From Rhodoligotrophos appendicifer (GTDB taxonomy: Bacteria; Pseudomonadota; Alphaproteobacteria; Rhizobiales; Im1), in assembly GCF_007474605.1 (NCBI RefSeq), contig NZ_VHKL01000001.1, positions 558,001 through 622,000 of the forward strand: DNA of 64,000 nucleotides. The letters run 5' to 3'. This document shows positions 38,745-46,541 of this stretch, piece after piece. The notes beneath the pieces were generated by a model. That model was not told where the DNA came from and did no database searches. It worked only from the letters and a program-made list of their open reading frames with translations. Every line of letters starts with the position of its first letter. Positions within the stretch are counted from its first letter, which is position 1. Both the position numbers and the translations under genes were made by a program.

Positions 38745-39568
38745 GGACGGGCCCTCGCATGTTGGCGTTGAGAATACAGATTCATGACTGCGGCCGCGGT
38801 CTCCTCGATCGATCGGCGGGTCACGTCGATGATGGGCCAGTTATGGCGCGCGCAGAGCTTCCTCGTAAAGACGAGTTCCTCGGCGATGGCCTCCCGGTCG
38901 ACATAGCGGGTATTGCCCGTGTCGTTCAGAGACAGGAGCCGGTTGCGCCGGATCTGCGCGATCCGCTCTGCCGTTGCCACCAGTGCGACGACCAGAGGCC
39001 GGCCCAGCTTGTCCATATCCGAGGGCAGCGGGGCGCCGGGAACGATGGGAACATTCGCAGCTTTGATCCCGCGATTGGCAAGATAGATGCTGGTCGGCGT
39101 CTTCGACGTCCGGCTGACCCCGAGCAGGATGACATCGGCTCCGGCCAGATCGTGGCTTTGCTGCCCGTCATCATGGGCCATGGTGTAGTTCAGCGCCTCG
39201 ATCCGCTTGAAATACTCGGCATCGAGCGTGTGCTGGCCGCCGATGCGCGGATGGGATTCTGCATTGAGATAAGATGCGAGAGCCGCCACCACCGGATCAA
39301 GGATCGAGATGTAGGGCAGTTCGAGGCGCCGGCAATGGCTTTCGAGGGCTGTGCGCAGCTCAGCATCCACCAGAGTGAACAGCACGATGCCCGGCGTATC
39401 CTCGATGTCCTGCAGCACCCGGTTCAGCTGTTTTGCGGTGCGCACGAGAGCGTAGGTATGCTCGATCGGGCGAAATTCATCATAATGTGCAACCGCAGCC
39501 CGGGCCACGGTGTTTAAGGTTTCTCCGGTCGAATCCGAGATGAGATGCAGATGGAAATAGGTCTTCAA
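38741..39568 (-). CDS. ppsR: PEP synthase/pyruvate phosphate dikinase regulatory protein (DUF299)
   Basis: Bifunctional kinase/phosphorylase that switches PEP synthase or PPDK off and on in characterised homologues. Key parts are HLHLISDSTGETLNTVARA near the N-terminus, the nucleotide-binding ILLGVSRTSKTPTSIYLANR (P-loop-like) and the C-terminal RLCARHNWPIIDVTRRSIEE. I place the start at TTG 39568 (family-like MKTYFHL); GTG 39589 is also open and would cover a DnaA box. This gene flanks the candidate origin, as its homologue RP001 does in Rickettsia, and opens the leftward maf-aroE-coaE-dnaQ operon. Confidence 0.93.
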   Translation of the reverse strand: MKTYFHLHLISDSTGETLNTVARAAVAHYDEFRPIEHTYALVRTAKQLNRVLQDIEDTPGIVLFTLVDAELRTALESHCRRLELPYISILDPVVAALASYLNAESHPRIGGQHTLDAEYFKRIEALNYTMAHDDGQQSHDLAGADVILLGVSRTSKTPTSIYLANRGIKAANVPIVPGAPLPSDMDKLGRPLVVALVATAERIAQIRRNRLLSLNDTGNTRYVDREAIAEELVFTRKLCARHNWPIIDVTRRSIEETAAAVMNLYSQRQHARARP

Positions 39569-39572
39569 TTGA

Positions 39573-39581
39573 TTATCCACA
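39573..39581 (+). promoter_or_regulatory. DnaA box (perfect TTATCCACA)
   Basis: Exact match to the strong consensus TTATCCACA, immediately upstream of the preferred ppsR start. It faces a second perfect box 27 bases on. Confidence 0.75.
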
Positions 39582-39608
39582 CCGGGCACTGGAGACCGCA
39601 GGACACTA

Positions 39609-39617
39609 TGTGGATAA
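39609..39617 (-). promoter_or_regulatory. DnaA box (perfect TTATCCACA, minus strand)
   Basis: TGTGGATAA on the plus strand is an exact consensus DnaA box on the minus strand. The convergent pair with 39573-39581 is unlikely by chance in a 400-bp gap. Confidence 0.75.
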
Positions 39618-39710
39618 CCCCGGCCGGCTGCTAGACATTGGCAATCTTGTCGTCCCTGTCCAGATTTTAATTAACAATCCGGACGCAGAGCAGCGCTCCT
39701 GGACTCGAAT

Positions 39711-39719
39711 CGTGGATAA
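39711..39719 (-). promoter_or_regulatory. DnaA box (TTATCCACG, one mismatch)
   Basis: CGTGGATAA on the plus strand, 8 of 9 to consensus. It overlaps by one base the GAATC methylation site at 39707-39711. Confidence 0.6.
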
Positions 39720-39753
39720 TCTGCAAAAGCTTGGTCAGTCCGTGCACGACCTG

Positions 39754-39768
39754 TTAATAAAATATTAA
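39754..39768 (+). promoter_or_regulatory. CtrA-type site TTAA-N7-TTAA
   Basis: TTAATAAAATATTAA reads as TTAA, seven bases (TAAAATA), TTAA: the full CtrA consensus of alphaproteobacteria. In Caulobacter, CtrA binds such sites in the origin and blocks initiation. It also forms an AT-rich tract that could assist unwinding. Confidence 0.6.
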
Positions 39769-39951
39769 GCATGCGGACGACCCATCGAACGCATCCGCAC
39801 GGTTCCGGTCCTTTTTTGACCGTACCGGAAACAAGTGGAATGCGAGAAGGTGAACAGGGATAAATGCGGGAGCCTGTGGGCAACTCCAACCACGTCTTGA
39901 AGCACCGATTCCCACCGTCCACTATCAAGAACAATCCTATTAGAAGATTCT

Positions 39952-39966
39952 TTAAGATTTGGTAAA
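39952..39966 (+). promoter_or_regulatory. Near-match CtrA site before hemE
   Basis: TTAA-GATTTGG-TAAA is one base off the TTAA-N7-TTAA consensus and ends 8 bases before the hemE ATG, where the Caulobacter origin/hemE promoter region also has CtrA control. Weaker than the perfect site. Confidence 0.35.
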
Positions 39967-39974
39967 AGCCCTTC

Positions 39975-41036
39975 ATGTCCATCTCTCCCGCGACGCCCCA
40001 GGCGCCCTCCTCGAAAGCGTTGCTCGCGGTTCTGAGCAGCACTCCTGCCCGTCGTCGCCCCATTTGGATGATGCGGCAAGCCGGCCGCTATCTTCCCGAA
40101 TATCGGGCGTTGAGAGAGCAGGCCGGCTCCTTTCTCAATCTCTGCTATAATCCGCCCTTGGCCGCCGAGGTGACGCTGCAGCCTTTGCAGCGTTTCGATC
40201 TCGATGCAGCCATCCTGTTTGCGGATATTCTCCTCATACCTCAGGCTCTCGGCGTCGACTTGACCTTTGCCGAGGGTGAAGGCCCCGTTCTGTCGACGGT
40301 GACCGATGCTGCTGGTGTCGCGGCTTTGAAGTCAGACGGAGCAGCGAGCCGGCTGTCTCCGGTCTATGAGACTGTGGAGCGCGTGGCCGCCGCCAAGGCC
40401 GACCACGTGACCCTCATTGGCTTCTGTGGCGCACCGTGGACGGTCGCGAGCTACATGATCGAGGGCCGCGGGTCGAACCGGCAGAAGGCCAGGCTGGCCG
40501 CGATCCGCGGGGAAGACTGGTTTGCTCACCTCATGGACATCGTGACGGAGGCCTCGATCGACTATCTCGTTGCCCAGCTGAAGGCCGGTGCCGAAGCTGT
40601 GCAGATCTTCGACAGTTGGGCCGGAGACCTTCCCGCCCGGCAGTTTGAGCGATGGTCCATTCAGCCGATCCAGCGCATGGTTGACGGCATTCGCGCAGCC
40701 GTTCCCGATGCCAGGATCATCGGCTTTCCCAAGGGCGTTGGCAGTGCGGCACTCTCCTTCGCGAAGGCGACGAATGTCGATGCGGTCGGCGTCGATTCCG
40801 CCGTGGCCCTGGACACCATGAAGGATCTATCCCGCCATTGCGCCGTTCAGGGGAACATCGACCCCCTCACCCTCGTCGCCGGAGGAGCCGCCCTCGACGA
40901 AGCCGTGGATGATCTGGTGGGTGCCTTGCCGCAGGACCGGCACATCGTCAATCTCGGCCATGGCATCGTGCCGGAGACCCCGATCCAGCATGTGGCGCAA
41001 TTCGTCGATCGGGTGCGGCGGGGCGACCGGAGCTGA
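39975..41036 (+). CDS. hemE: Uroporphyrinogen decarboxylase
   Basis: Converts uroporphyrinogen III to coproporphyrinogen III in haem synthesis. The 353 residues begin with the family signature RRPIWMMRQAGRYLPEYRAL (substrate Arg residues), have the catalytic Asp in LFADILLIPQALG, and contain HVTLIGFCGAPWTVASYMIE and NLGHGIVPETP. The start ATG is 8 bases after a near-match CtrA site. It is the first rightward gene from the candidate origin and is followed after 3 bases by hemJ; hemH, often found between them, is absent. Confidence 0.97.
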   Translation: MSISPATPQAPSSKALLAVLSSTPARRRPIWMMRQAGRYLPEYRALREQAGSFLNLCYNPPLAAEVTLQPLQRFDLDAAILFADILLIPQALGVDLTFAEGEGPVLSTVTDAAGVAALKSDGAASRLSPVYETVERVAAAKADHVTLIGFCGAPWTVASYMIEGRGSNRQKARLAAIRGEDWFAHLMDIVTEASIDYLVAQLKAGAEAVQIFDSWAGDLPARQFERWSIQPIQRMVDGIRAAVPDARIIGFPKGVGSAALSFAKATNVDAVGVDSAVALDTMKDLSRHCAVQGNIDPLTLVAGGAALDEAVDDLVGALPQDRHIVNLGHGIVPETPIQHVAQFVDRVRRGDRS

Positions 41037-41039
41037 TCC

Positions 41040-41477
41040 GTGGCAGAATGGTATCCCTGGCTCAAGGCCTTCCACATCATCTTCATGGTCAGCTGGATGG
41101 CCGGCCTGCTCTACCTCCCCCGGCTCTTCGTCTATCACTGCGGCGCGGTTGCCGGCAGCGATCAGAGCGAGACCTTCAAGATCATGGAGCGGCGCCTCTA
41201 CCGGGGCATCATGGGTCCGTCGTTCATCGGGACCTGGCTTTTCGGCCTCTCCCTCGCCTATACCCTCAGTCCCGGCATCTGGTCCGATGGTTGGTTTCAC
41301 ATGAAGCTGACGCTCGTCATCATCATGAGCGGCGTCCATGGTTTTCTGGGCGGGCAGGTCAAGACTTTCGCCGCCGACGGAAATCGTCGCTCCGCGCGTT
41401 TCTTCAGGATTATCAACGAGGTGCCCGCCGTGATCCTCGTTATCGTGGTCATCCTGGTGGTTGTTAAGCCATTTTAA
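41040..41477 (+). CDS. hemJ: Protoporphyrinogen oxidase HemJ
   Basis: Membrane enzyme that oxidises protoporphyrinogen IX to protoporphyrin IX in bacteria lacking HemG/HemY. The 145 residues start with GTG 41040 and have four hydrophobic helices with the conserved His residues in WLKAFHIIFMVSWMAGLLYL and GWFHMKLTLVIIMSGVHGFL, plus LYLPRLFVYH. The position directly after hemE supports the assignment. Confidence 0.93.
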   Translation: MAEWYPWLKAFHIIFMVSWMAGLLYLPRLFVYHCGAVAGSDQSETFKIMERRLYRGIMGPSFIGTWLFGLSLAYTLSPGIWSDGWFHMKLTLVIIMSGVHGFLGGQVKTFAADGNRRSARFFRIINEVPAVILVIVVILVVVKPF

Positions 41478-41706
41478 GGGGCCGACGCGTGAAACCTATT
41501 TAAATTCAGTTTGCAATTTGCTACATTGCGCAAAACCGTAAGGCAAATCACTTGCCCATGAAGCGGTGACGGTACGTAATTTCGGTACCCACTCAGCGTC
41601 TCTCCTTCCATTCGCCGAGTTCTGTAAAAGGGCGCAAACAGCGCGTTTTTCACCTTTCCGCAGTTCCTCGGACGATCCCCACTCTCTCTTTTGTTACCGG
41701 TGCACC
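41478..41706 (+). promoter_or_regulatory. Long leader region of rho
   Basis: 229 bases between hemJ and rho with no gene. It holds an inverted repeat GGTAC (41571-41575)/GTACC (41585-41589) and, in its last about 115 bases, a pyrimidine-rich, G-poor stretch. In Escherichia coli, rho expression is controlled by Rho-dependent attenuation in its leader; this C/T-rich leader could do the same, but that is inference. Confidence 0.35.
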
Positions 41707-42990
41707 ATGACCGACCTCTCTGGACTCAAAGAAACCAAGCTTCACGAATTGAAGATGAAGCCGCCGGCAGAATTATTGACGCTCGCCGAAGAGCTCGAGA
41801 TCGAGAATGCCAGTGCCCTGCGCAAGCAGGAACTGATGTTCGCGATCCTCAAGAGCCTGGCGACGCGCGATGTGGAAATCATCGGCGAAGGCGTCGTCGA
41901 AGTTCTCCAGGACGGCTTTGGGTTTCTGAGATCCCCCGATGCCAACTACCTTCCCGGACCTGACGACATCTATGTCAGTCCCAGCCAGATCCGCCGGTTC
42001 AACCTGCGCACCGGAGACACCGTCGAAGGCCAGATCAGAAGTCCGAAGGATGGCGAGCGCTATTTCGCGCTGCTGAAGGTCAACACGATCAATTTCGAAG
42101 ATCCCGACCAGACCCGGCACAAGATCCATTTCGACAATCTGACGCCTCTCTATCCCGATGAGCGGCTGGAGATGGAGATCGGCGATCCCACCGTGAGGGA
42201 CATGAGCTCGCGGGTCATCGGACTGGTCGCTCCTCTCGGCAAAGGCCAGCGCGGTCTCATCGTCGCTCCGCCCCGCACCGGTAAGACCGTTCTGCTGCAG
42301 AACATCGCCCATTCCATCACGACGAACCATCCCGAGGCCTACCTGATCGTGCTGCTCATCGACGAGCGGCCGGAGGAAGTCACGGACATGAAGCGCTCGG
42401 TCAAAGGCGAGGTCGTCAGCTCCACCTTCGACGAACCCGCCTCGCGGCACGTCCAGGTGGCGGAAATGGTCATCGAGAAGGCCAAGCGCCTGGTCGAGCA
42501 CCGCCGTGATGTCGTCATCCTGCTGGATTCCATCACCCGGCTGGGCCGAGCCTACAACACGGTAGTGCCGTCATCGGGCAAGGTGCTGACCGGCGGTGTC
42601 GACGCCAATGCTCTCCAGCGCCCCAAGCGCTTCTTCGGCGCCGCGCGCAATATCGAAGAGGGGGGATCGCTCACCATCATCGCGACCGCACTCATCGATA
42701 CCGGCAGCCGCATGGACGAGGTGATCTTCGAGGAATTCAAGGGCACTGGCAATTCGGAGCTCATCCTGGACCGCAAGGTTGCCGACAAGCGCGTGTTCCC
42801 GGCCATCGATATCGTCCGTTCCGGGACCCGGAAGGAAGAGCTTCTGGTTCGTCCCGACGAACTCAAGAGGATGTACGTCTTGCGCCGGATCCTGTCGCAG
42901 ATGGGCACCGTGGATGCCATCGAGTTCCTGCTCGACAAGATCAAGCAGACCAAGAGCAATGCCGATCTGTTCTCCATGATGAACAACTAG
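41707..42990 (+). CDS. rho: Transcription termination factor Rho
   Basis: Hexameric RNA helicase that ends transcription. 427 residues from ATG 41707; the upstream open frame runs through the leader and is rejected. N-terminal helices are followed by the cold-shock RNA-binding domain ([20 protein letters not shown], about 67-86), P-loop [15 protein letters not shown] (about 187-200), Walker [17 protein letters not shown] and the C-terminal loop. The usual alphaproteobacterial context downstream of hemE and hemJ is present; mnmE and mnmG follow beyond one inserted leftward gene. Confidence 0.97.
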   Translation: MTDLSGLKETKLHELKMKPPAELLTLAEELEIENASALRKQELMFAILKSLATRDVEIIGEGVVEVLQDGFGFLRSPDANYLPGPDDIYVSPSQIRRFNLRTGDTVEGQIRSPKDGERYFALLKVNTINFEDPDQTRHKIHFDNLTPLYPDERLEMEIGDPTVRDMSSRVIGLVAPLGKGQRGLIVAPPRTGKTVLLQNIAHSITTNHPEAYLIVLLIDERPEEVTDMKRSVKGEVVSSTFDEPASRHVQVAEMVIEKAKRLVEHRRDVVILLDSITRLGRAYNTVVPSSGKVLTGGVDANALQRPKRFFGAARNIEEGGSLTIIATALIDTGSRMDEVIFEEFKGTGNSELILDRKVADKRVFPAIDIVRSGTRKEELLVRPDELKRMYVLRRILSQMGTVDAIEFLLDKIKQTKSNADLFSMMNN

Positions 42991-43005
42991 ACGGCCTCGG
43001 CTGCC

Positions 43006-43039
43006 CCGGGAATTGGGTGTTTATGAACCCGATCCCCGG
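43006..43039. terminator. Hairpin between convergent rho and DUF255 genes
   Basis: CCGGGAATTGGGT (43006-43018) pairs with ACCCGATCCCCGG (43027-43039) with two non-Watson-Crick positions and an 8-base loop. No T-run follows, so it may be a weak bidirectional terminator or an RNA 3'-end stabiliser. Confidence 0.35.
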
Positions 43040-43090
43040 TGGGCTGGCCGGCAGGTTATTTCGAGATGCAGGACGTCATAGCCCTCTCGC

Positions 43091-45112
43091 TCAGCTGTGA
43101 GGGCGCTTGATCAACGCTGCAACCTCCTCCGTTTCGGTGACCGGGAGCGAACAGGTCGTACCCCTGCAGAGATACAGGGTAGGGCGACCATCCACCATGG
43201 TCTTACCCGCGGCGGGGTGGTCCCGACCGAGCTGGCTCGTCGTCTTCAGCGTGAGGATCATACGGCTGGGGATCGACTGCGCCAACACCGCGCGTCGCAG
43301 GGAGCTCGCCTCATCAAAGTCAGAGGCGACGATGATGACCTGGGTGAGCGCCACGAGGTCTTCGAAGCCGTTCAGCATCCCGGCATGGGAGAAGATGTTG
43401 CCCACGGCGTCACCGCTGAAGGTGGCGAGAATGGCCTCGGCACGCCGGGTATGCTCGGTATGGCCGGTCGCTAGAGCAAGACGGGCCAGATTGCCGACCA
43501 TCGTGGCGTTTGCATTGGGTGTGGCATCGTCGAGGGAGAGCTTCTGTCGCGTGATGAGCGCCTCCGCATCGCTGGCCGTGTAGAAATATCCGCCGTCTCG
43601 GACATCCCAATAATATGTGTTGAAGGGCTCAATCAGGTCTTCGGCATCAGCGATGAACCGGTCCTCGCCCGTCGCCTCGTAGAGCGAGAGTGCTGCCTTG
43701 ATGAGGTTCGCGTAATCATCGGCGATCGCGGTATGGCGGGCATGGCCCTCCCGTAAGGAATGACGGAGTCTGCCCTCGATCCTCATCTGCGTCAGGATGA
43801 CGTCGAACGCGTCGCGAGCTGCCTGGATCCAGGATGGGTTTTCGAAAGCCGCCCCGGCTTCCGCCAGAGTTGCGATCATGAGACCATTCCAATCCGCTAG
43901 AACCTTGTCGTCCCAACCGGGCCGAATACGGCCCTCCCGGGCTTTGAGGAGCACGGATCGGGCGTCCCTCAGTTGCGACTCCCGTGCGTCATCAAGGAGG
44001 GCCGGGTGATTCAGGCGATTGAGGATGGTATGTCCATCCCAATTCCCCCGTTCCGTGACATCATAGACGGAACAGAAGAGCGCGCTCATCTCAGGCGGCA
44101 GAATGGCTTCGATCTCTGCGCGCGACCAGACATAGAACTTGCCTTCGACGCCTTCGGAATCCGCATCAAGGCTGGCGGCGAACCCGCCGGAGGGTGCGAT
44201 CATCTCTGAGAGCAGCCACGTCACGGTCTCCTCGATTCGGGTCCGGAACAGGTCATTGCCGGTGTCCTGCCATACCAGGATCATGAGGTCGAGGATCTGG
44301 GCATTGTCGTAGAGCATCTTTTCGAAATGCGGGACCAGCCAGGCCGCATCGACGGAGTAGCGGGAGAAGCCGCCTGCCAGATGATCATAGATCCCGCCTT
44401 GGCCCATATGGGTGAGGGTGGTGACGACGCTGTCGCGGAACCTGTCCTCCCCCCTGCGCAGATAGGCGCGCCACAGCAGGCTGAACAGCGGCACTTGTGG
44501 AAACTTCGGGGCGCCGCGCAAGCCTCCCTGGATGGGATCGGTGATGTCGACGATCTGGCTCGCCGCCTGATCGAGCAGATCCAGCGACAGGGGTGCCGGC
44601 TGTGACCGTGGCGGCGCGCGGAGGGCTGCTGCGAGCGCCTCGCTGTTATGGCGAACCTTGTCGGGCTCGGTGTGGTAGATCCGCGAGATCTCGGTCAAGA
44701 CATGAGGGAAGCCCGGCCGGCCATAGCCCGACTCCGGTGGAAAATAGGTGCCGCCCCAGAATGGCTCCCCCTGCGGAGTCAGGAACATGGTGAGGGGCCA
44801 TCCGCCCTGCTCGCCAAGTCGGTGCAGGGCATCCATATAGATCTTGTCGATGTCGGGCCGTTCCTCGCGATCGACCTTGATATTGACGAACCGCTCGTTC
44901 ATGAGTGCCGCGATTTCTGGGTTTTCGAAGCTCTCATGGGCCATGACATGGCACCAGTGGCAGGCGGCATAGCCCACGGAGAGCAGGATCGGCCGGTCCA
45001 GCGACTGGGCAAGCGCCAAGGCGTCAGGCCCCCAGGGCATCCAATGCACCGGGTTGTCCTTGTGCTGGAGGAGATAGGGACTGGTTTCCCGGGCGAGGAG
45101 GTTGGATGACAT
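43091..45112 (-). CDS. Thioredoxin-domain (DUF255/YyaL-like) protein
   Basis: 673 residues from ATG 45112 with GGAAAG upstream. The N-terminal DUF255 thioredoxin-like domain has LLSVGYAACHWCHVMAHESF (Cys51 and Cys54), followed by FVNIKVDREERPDIDKIYM. The long C-terminal part is a six-hairpin (alpha/alpha toroid) glycosidase-like domain with YDHLAGGFSRYSVDAAWLVP. Human SSP411 and bacterial YyaL share this layout; the enzymatic role is not established. It diverges from mnmE, with 53 bases between starts. Confidence 0.88.
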   Translation of the reverse strand: MSSNLLARETSPYLLQHKDNPVHWMPWGPDALALAQSLDRPILLSVGYAACHWCHVMAHESFENPEIAALMNERFVNIKVDREERPDIDKIYMDALHRLGEQGGWPLTMFLTPQGEPFWGGTYFPPESGYGRPGFPHVLTEISRIYHTEPDKVRHNSEALAAALRAPPRSQPAPLSLDLLDQAASQIVDITDPIQGGLRGAPKFPQVPLFSLLWRAYLRRGEDRFRDSVVTTLTHMGQGGIYDHLAGGFSRYSVDAAWLVPHFEKMLYDNAQILDLMILVWQDTGNDLFRTRIEETVTWLLSEMIAPSGGFAASLDADSEGVEGKFYVWSRAEIEAILPPEMSALFCSVYDVTERGNWDGHTILNRLNHPALLDDARESQLRDARSVLLKAREGRIRPGWDDKVLADWNGLMIATLAEAGAAFENPSWIQAARDAFDVILTQMRIEGRLRHSLREGHARHTAIADDYANLIKAALSLYEATGEDRFIADAEDLIEPFNTYYWDVRDGGYFYTASDAEALITRQKLSLDDATPNANATMVGNLARLALATGHTEHTRRAEAILATFSGDAVGNIFSHAGMLNGFEDLVALTQVIIVASDFDEASSLRRAVLAQSIPSRMILTLKTTSQLGRDHPAAGKTMVDGRPTLYLCRGTTCSLPVTETEEVAALIKRPHS

Positions 45113-45165
45113 TGGACTTTCCTGGGCTTCGTCGGAACACCCGATGGTAACGGCGAAATGCGCAC

Positions 45166-46527
45166 ATGGTGCCGGAGCTTTTGTTTCACGTGAATCCTGA
45201 TCGCGCAGTGAATCGAACGGTCGACACGATCTTTGCCCCCTCTTCCGGTGCCGGACGGGCCGCAATTGCGGTTGTCCGGTTGACCGGACCTGAATGCAAG
45301 ACCGTCTGTATAAGGATCTGCGGTGACGTCCCGCCCCCGCGTCGTGCGTCGCTGCGCAGAATCCGCAACCCCGATACGAGTGTCGTTATCGACCAGGCAC
45401 TCGTGCTCTGGCTGCCTGGCCCCTCGACCTTTTCGGGCGAGGATATGCTTGAGCTTCACCTCCATGGCGGCCCTGCCGTCGTCGCAGCGGTGCTCCGCAC
45501 TCTGACCAGTCAGCCGGGACTGAGGCCTGCGGAGGCCGGGGAGTTCAGCCGCCGCGCCTTGGACAATGGTCGGATGAGCCTCGTCGACCTTGAAGGACTG
45601 AGCGATTTGATCGCGGCAGAGACCGAGGGTCAGCGCCTTCAGGCACTGCGTCAGTCCAGTGGCGAACTCGACCGGGTCTTCGAGGGCTGGCGCGCGAGGG
45701 CCCTGGGCCTTCTGGGTCATCTGGAAGCCCATATCGATTTCGTGGACGAAGAGGGCGTGCCGGACGAGGTTGCTGCGGAAGTGCGCCGGCGCGCAGGAGA
45801 GCTTGCCCGCGACATCACCGGCTATCTCGGCGATGGCCGTGGGGGAGAGCGTTTGCGCGAGGGCTTCACCATCGTGCTTGCCGGACCGCCCAACGTCGGC
45901 AAGTCCAGCCTGATGAACCGTATCGCCAAGAGAGATGTGGCGATCGTCGCCAATCGCCCGGGAACCACCCGTGATGTCCTCGAAGTGCACCTCGATCTCA
46001 ACGGTTATCCCGTCATCCTCATCGACACCGCTGGAATCCGGGACGCCGAGACGGACGAGGTTGAGGCGGAAGGAATGCGCCGGGCGAGGGACCGTATGGC
46101 TCGGGCCGATCTGACCCTCTGGGTCGAAAGTCCGGACGTGGCCCTACCCCCGCTGCCCCCGTTCGATTCGCCCGTGATCCGATTGGCAAACAAGGCCGAT
46201 CTCTTTGGCCATACCGTGGATGACACGGTGATTCCTGTGTCCGCGCGGACGGGTGAGGGGCTTGATCGCCTGCTGGAGGTCATGGGCGCCTGGGTGTCCG
46301 ACAGCCTGAGCCGAGCGCTTCAAGAGCCCCTGGTCACGCGCGAACGCCATCGCCATGCCTTGCAGGCTTGCATCGCCGCCCTCGCTCGTGCAGAGCAGGG
46401 GATGGTGCCGGAACTGATCGGCGAGGATCTTCGCGCAGCCTGCCTGTCTCTTGGACGGGTGGTGGGTCGCATCGATGTCGAAGATGTCCTGGGGGCGATC
46501 TTCGCCGAATTCTGCATTGGGAAGTAG
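45166..46527 (+). CDS. mnmE: tRNA modification GTPase MnmE
   Basis: With MnmG it adds the carboxymethylaminomethyl group to wobble uridine of tRNA. 453 residues: an N-terminal folate-binding domain (DTIFAPSSGAGRAAIAVVRL), the helical domain, a G domain with G1 GPPNVGKSSLMNRI, G2 PGTTRD, G3 DTAGI and NKAD, and the terminal FCIGK. The frame is open from ATG 45166; GTG codons at 45190 and 45208 are also possible starts, the first lying inside a parS-like site. No strong Shine-Dalgarno decides. The parS-like site encodes FHVNP. Confidence 0.95.
   Translation: MVPELLFHVNPDRAVNRTVDTIFAPSSGAGRAAIAVVRLTGPECKTVCIRICGDVPPPRRASLRRIRNPDTSVVIDQALVLWLPGPSTFSGEDMLELHLHGGPAVVAAVLRTLTSQPGLRPAEAGEFSRRALDNGRMSLVDLEGLSDLIAAETEGQRLQALRQSSGELDRVFEGWRARALGLLGHLEAHIDFVDEEGVPDEVAAEVRRRAGELARDITGYLGDGRGGERLREGFTIVLAGPPNVGKSSLMNRIAKRDVAIVANRPGTTRDVLEVHLDLNGYPVILIDTAGIRDAETDEVEAEGMRRARDRMARADLTLWVESPDVALPPLPPFDSPVIRLANKADLFGHTVDDTVIPVSARTGEGLDRLLEVMGAWVSDSLSRALQEPLVTRERHRHALQACIAALARAEQGMVPELIGEDLRAACLSLGRVVGRIDVEDVLGAIFAEFCIGK
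45182..45197 (+). other. parS-like ParB-binding site (mnmE 5' end)
   Basis: TGTTTCACGTGAATCC matches the bacterial parS consensus TGTTTCACGTGAAACA at 13 of 16 positions, including the whole TGTTTCACGTGAA core. It is about 5.5 kb from the candidate origin and about 4 kb from parAB. Confidence 0.7.
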
Positions 46528-46541
46528 TTTCACGTGAAACA
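46526..46541 (+). other. parS site (mnmE-mnmG junction)
   Basis: AGTTTCACGTGAAACA matches the consensus at 15 of 16 positions with a perfect 14-bp palindrome (GTTTCACGTGAAAC), the best parS in the window. It covers the last bases of the mnmE stop and the GTG start of mnmG. Confidence 0.9.

Larger units (their letters stand above)
39569..39974. other. Candidate chromosomal replication origin (oriC), ppsR-hemE gap
   Basis: A roughly 400-bp gap between leftward ppsR and rightward hemE, the synteny of the characterised Caulobacter origin and the predicted Rickettsia origin. It contains two perfect DnaA boxes in opposite orientation (39573-39581, 39609-39617), a one-mismatch box (39711-39719) and two weaker 7-of-9 matches (39855-39863, 39875-39883). 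AT-rich tracts lie at 39664-39678 and 39754-39768. The second tract is a perfect TTAA-N7-TTAA CtrA-type site. GANTC sites start at 39702, 39707, 39907 and 39946. Genes on both sides point outward. No coding sequence is seen. Function is inferred from position and sites. Confidence 0.75.

Noticed and set aside
40405-40416. CACGTG palindromes in hemE and elsewhere (also 49301, 53248, 56508)
   Set aside because: The 6-bp core alone lacks the flanking TTT/AAA arms that define parS.
41299-41314. Half-site GTTTCACATGAA in hemJ
   Set aside because: Only one half of the parS palindrome, in coding DNA with a broken core.
45166-45210. Frameshift or broken start in mnmE
   Set aside because: The frame is intact; only the choice between ATG and two GTG starts is open.
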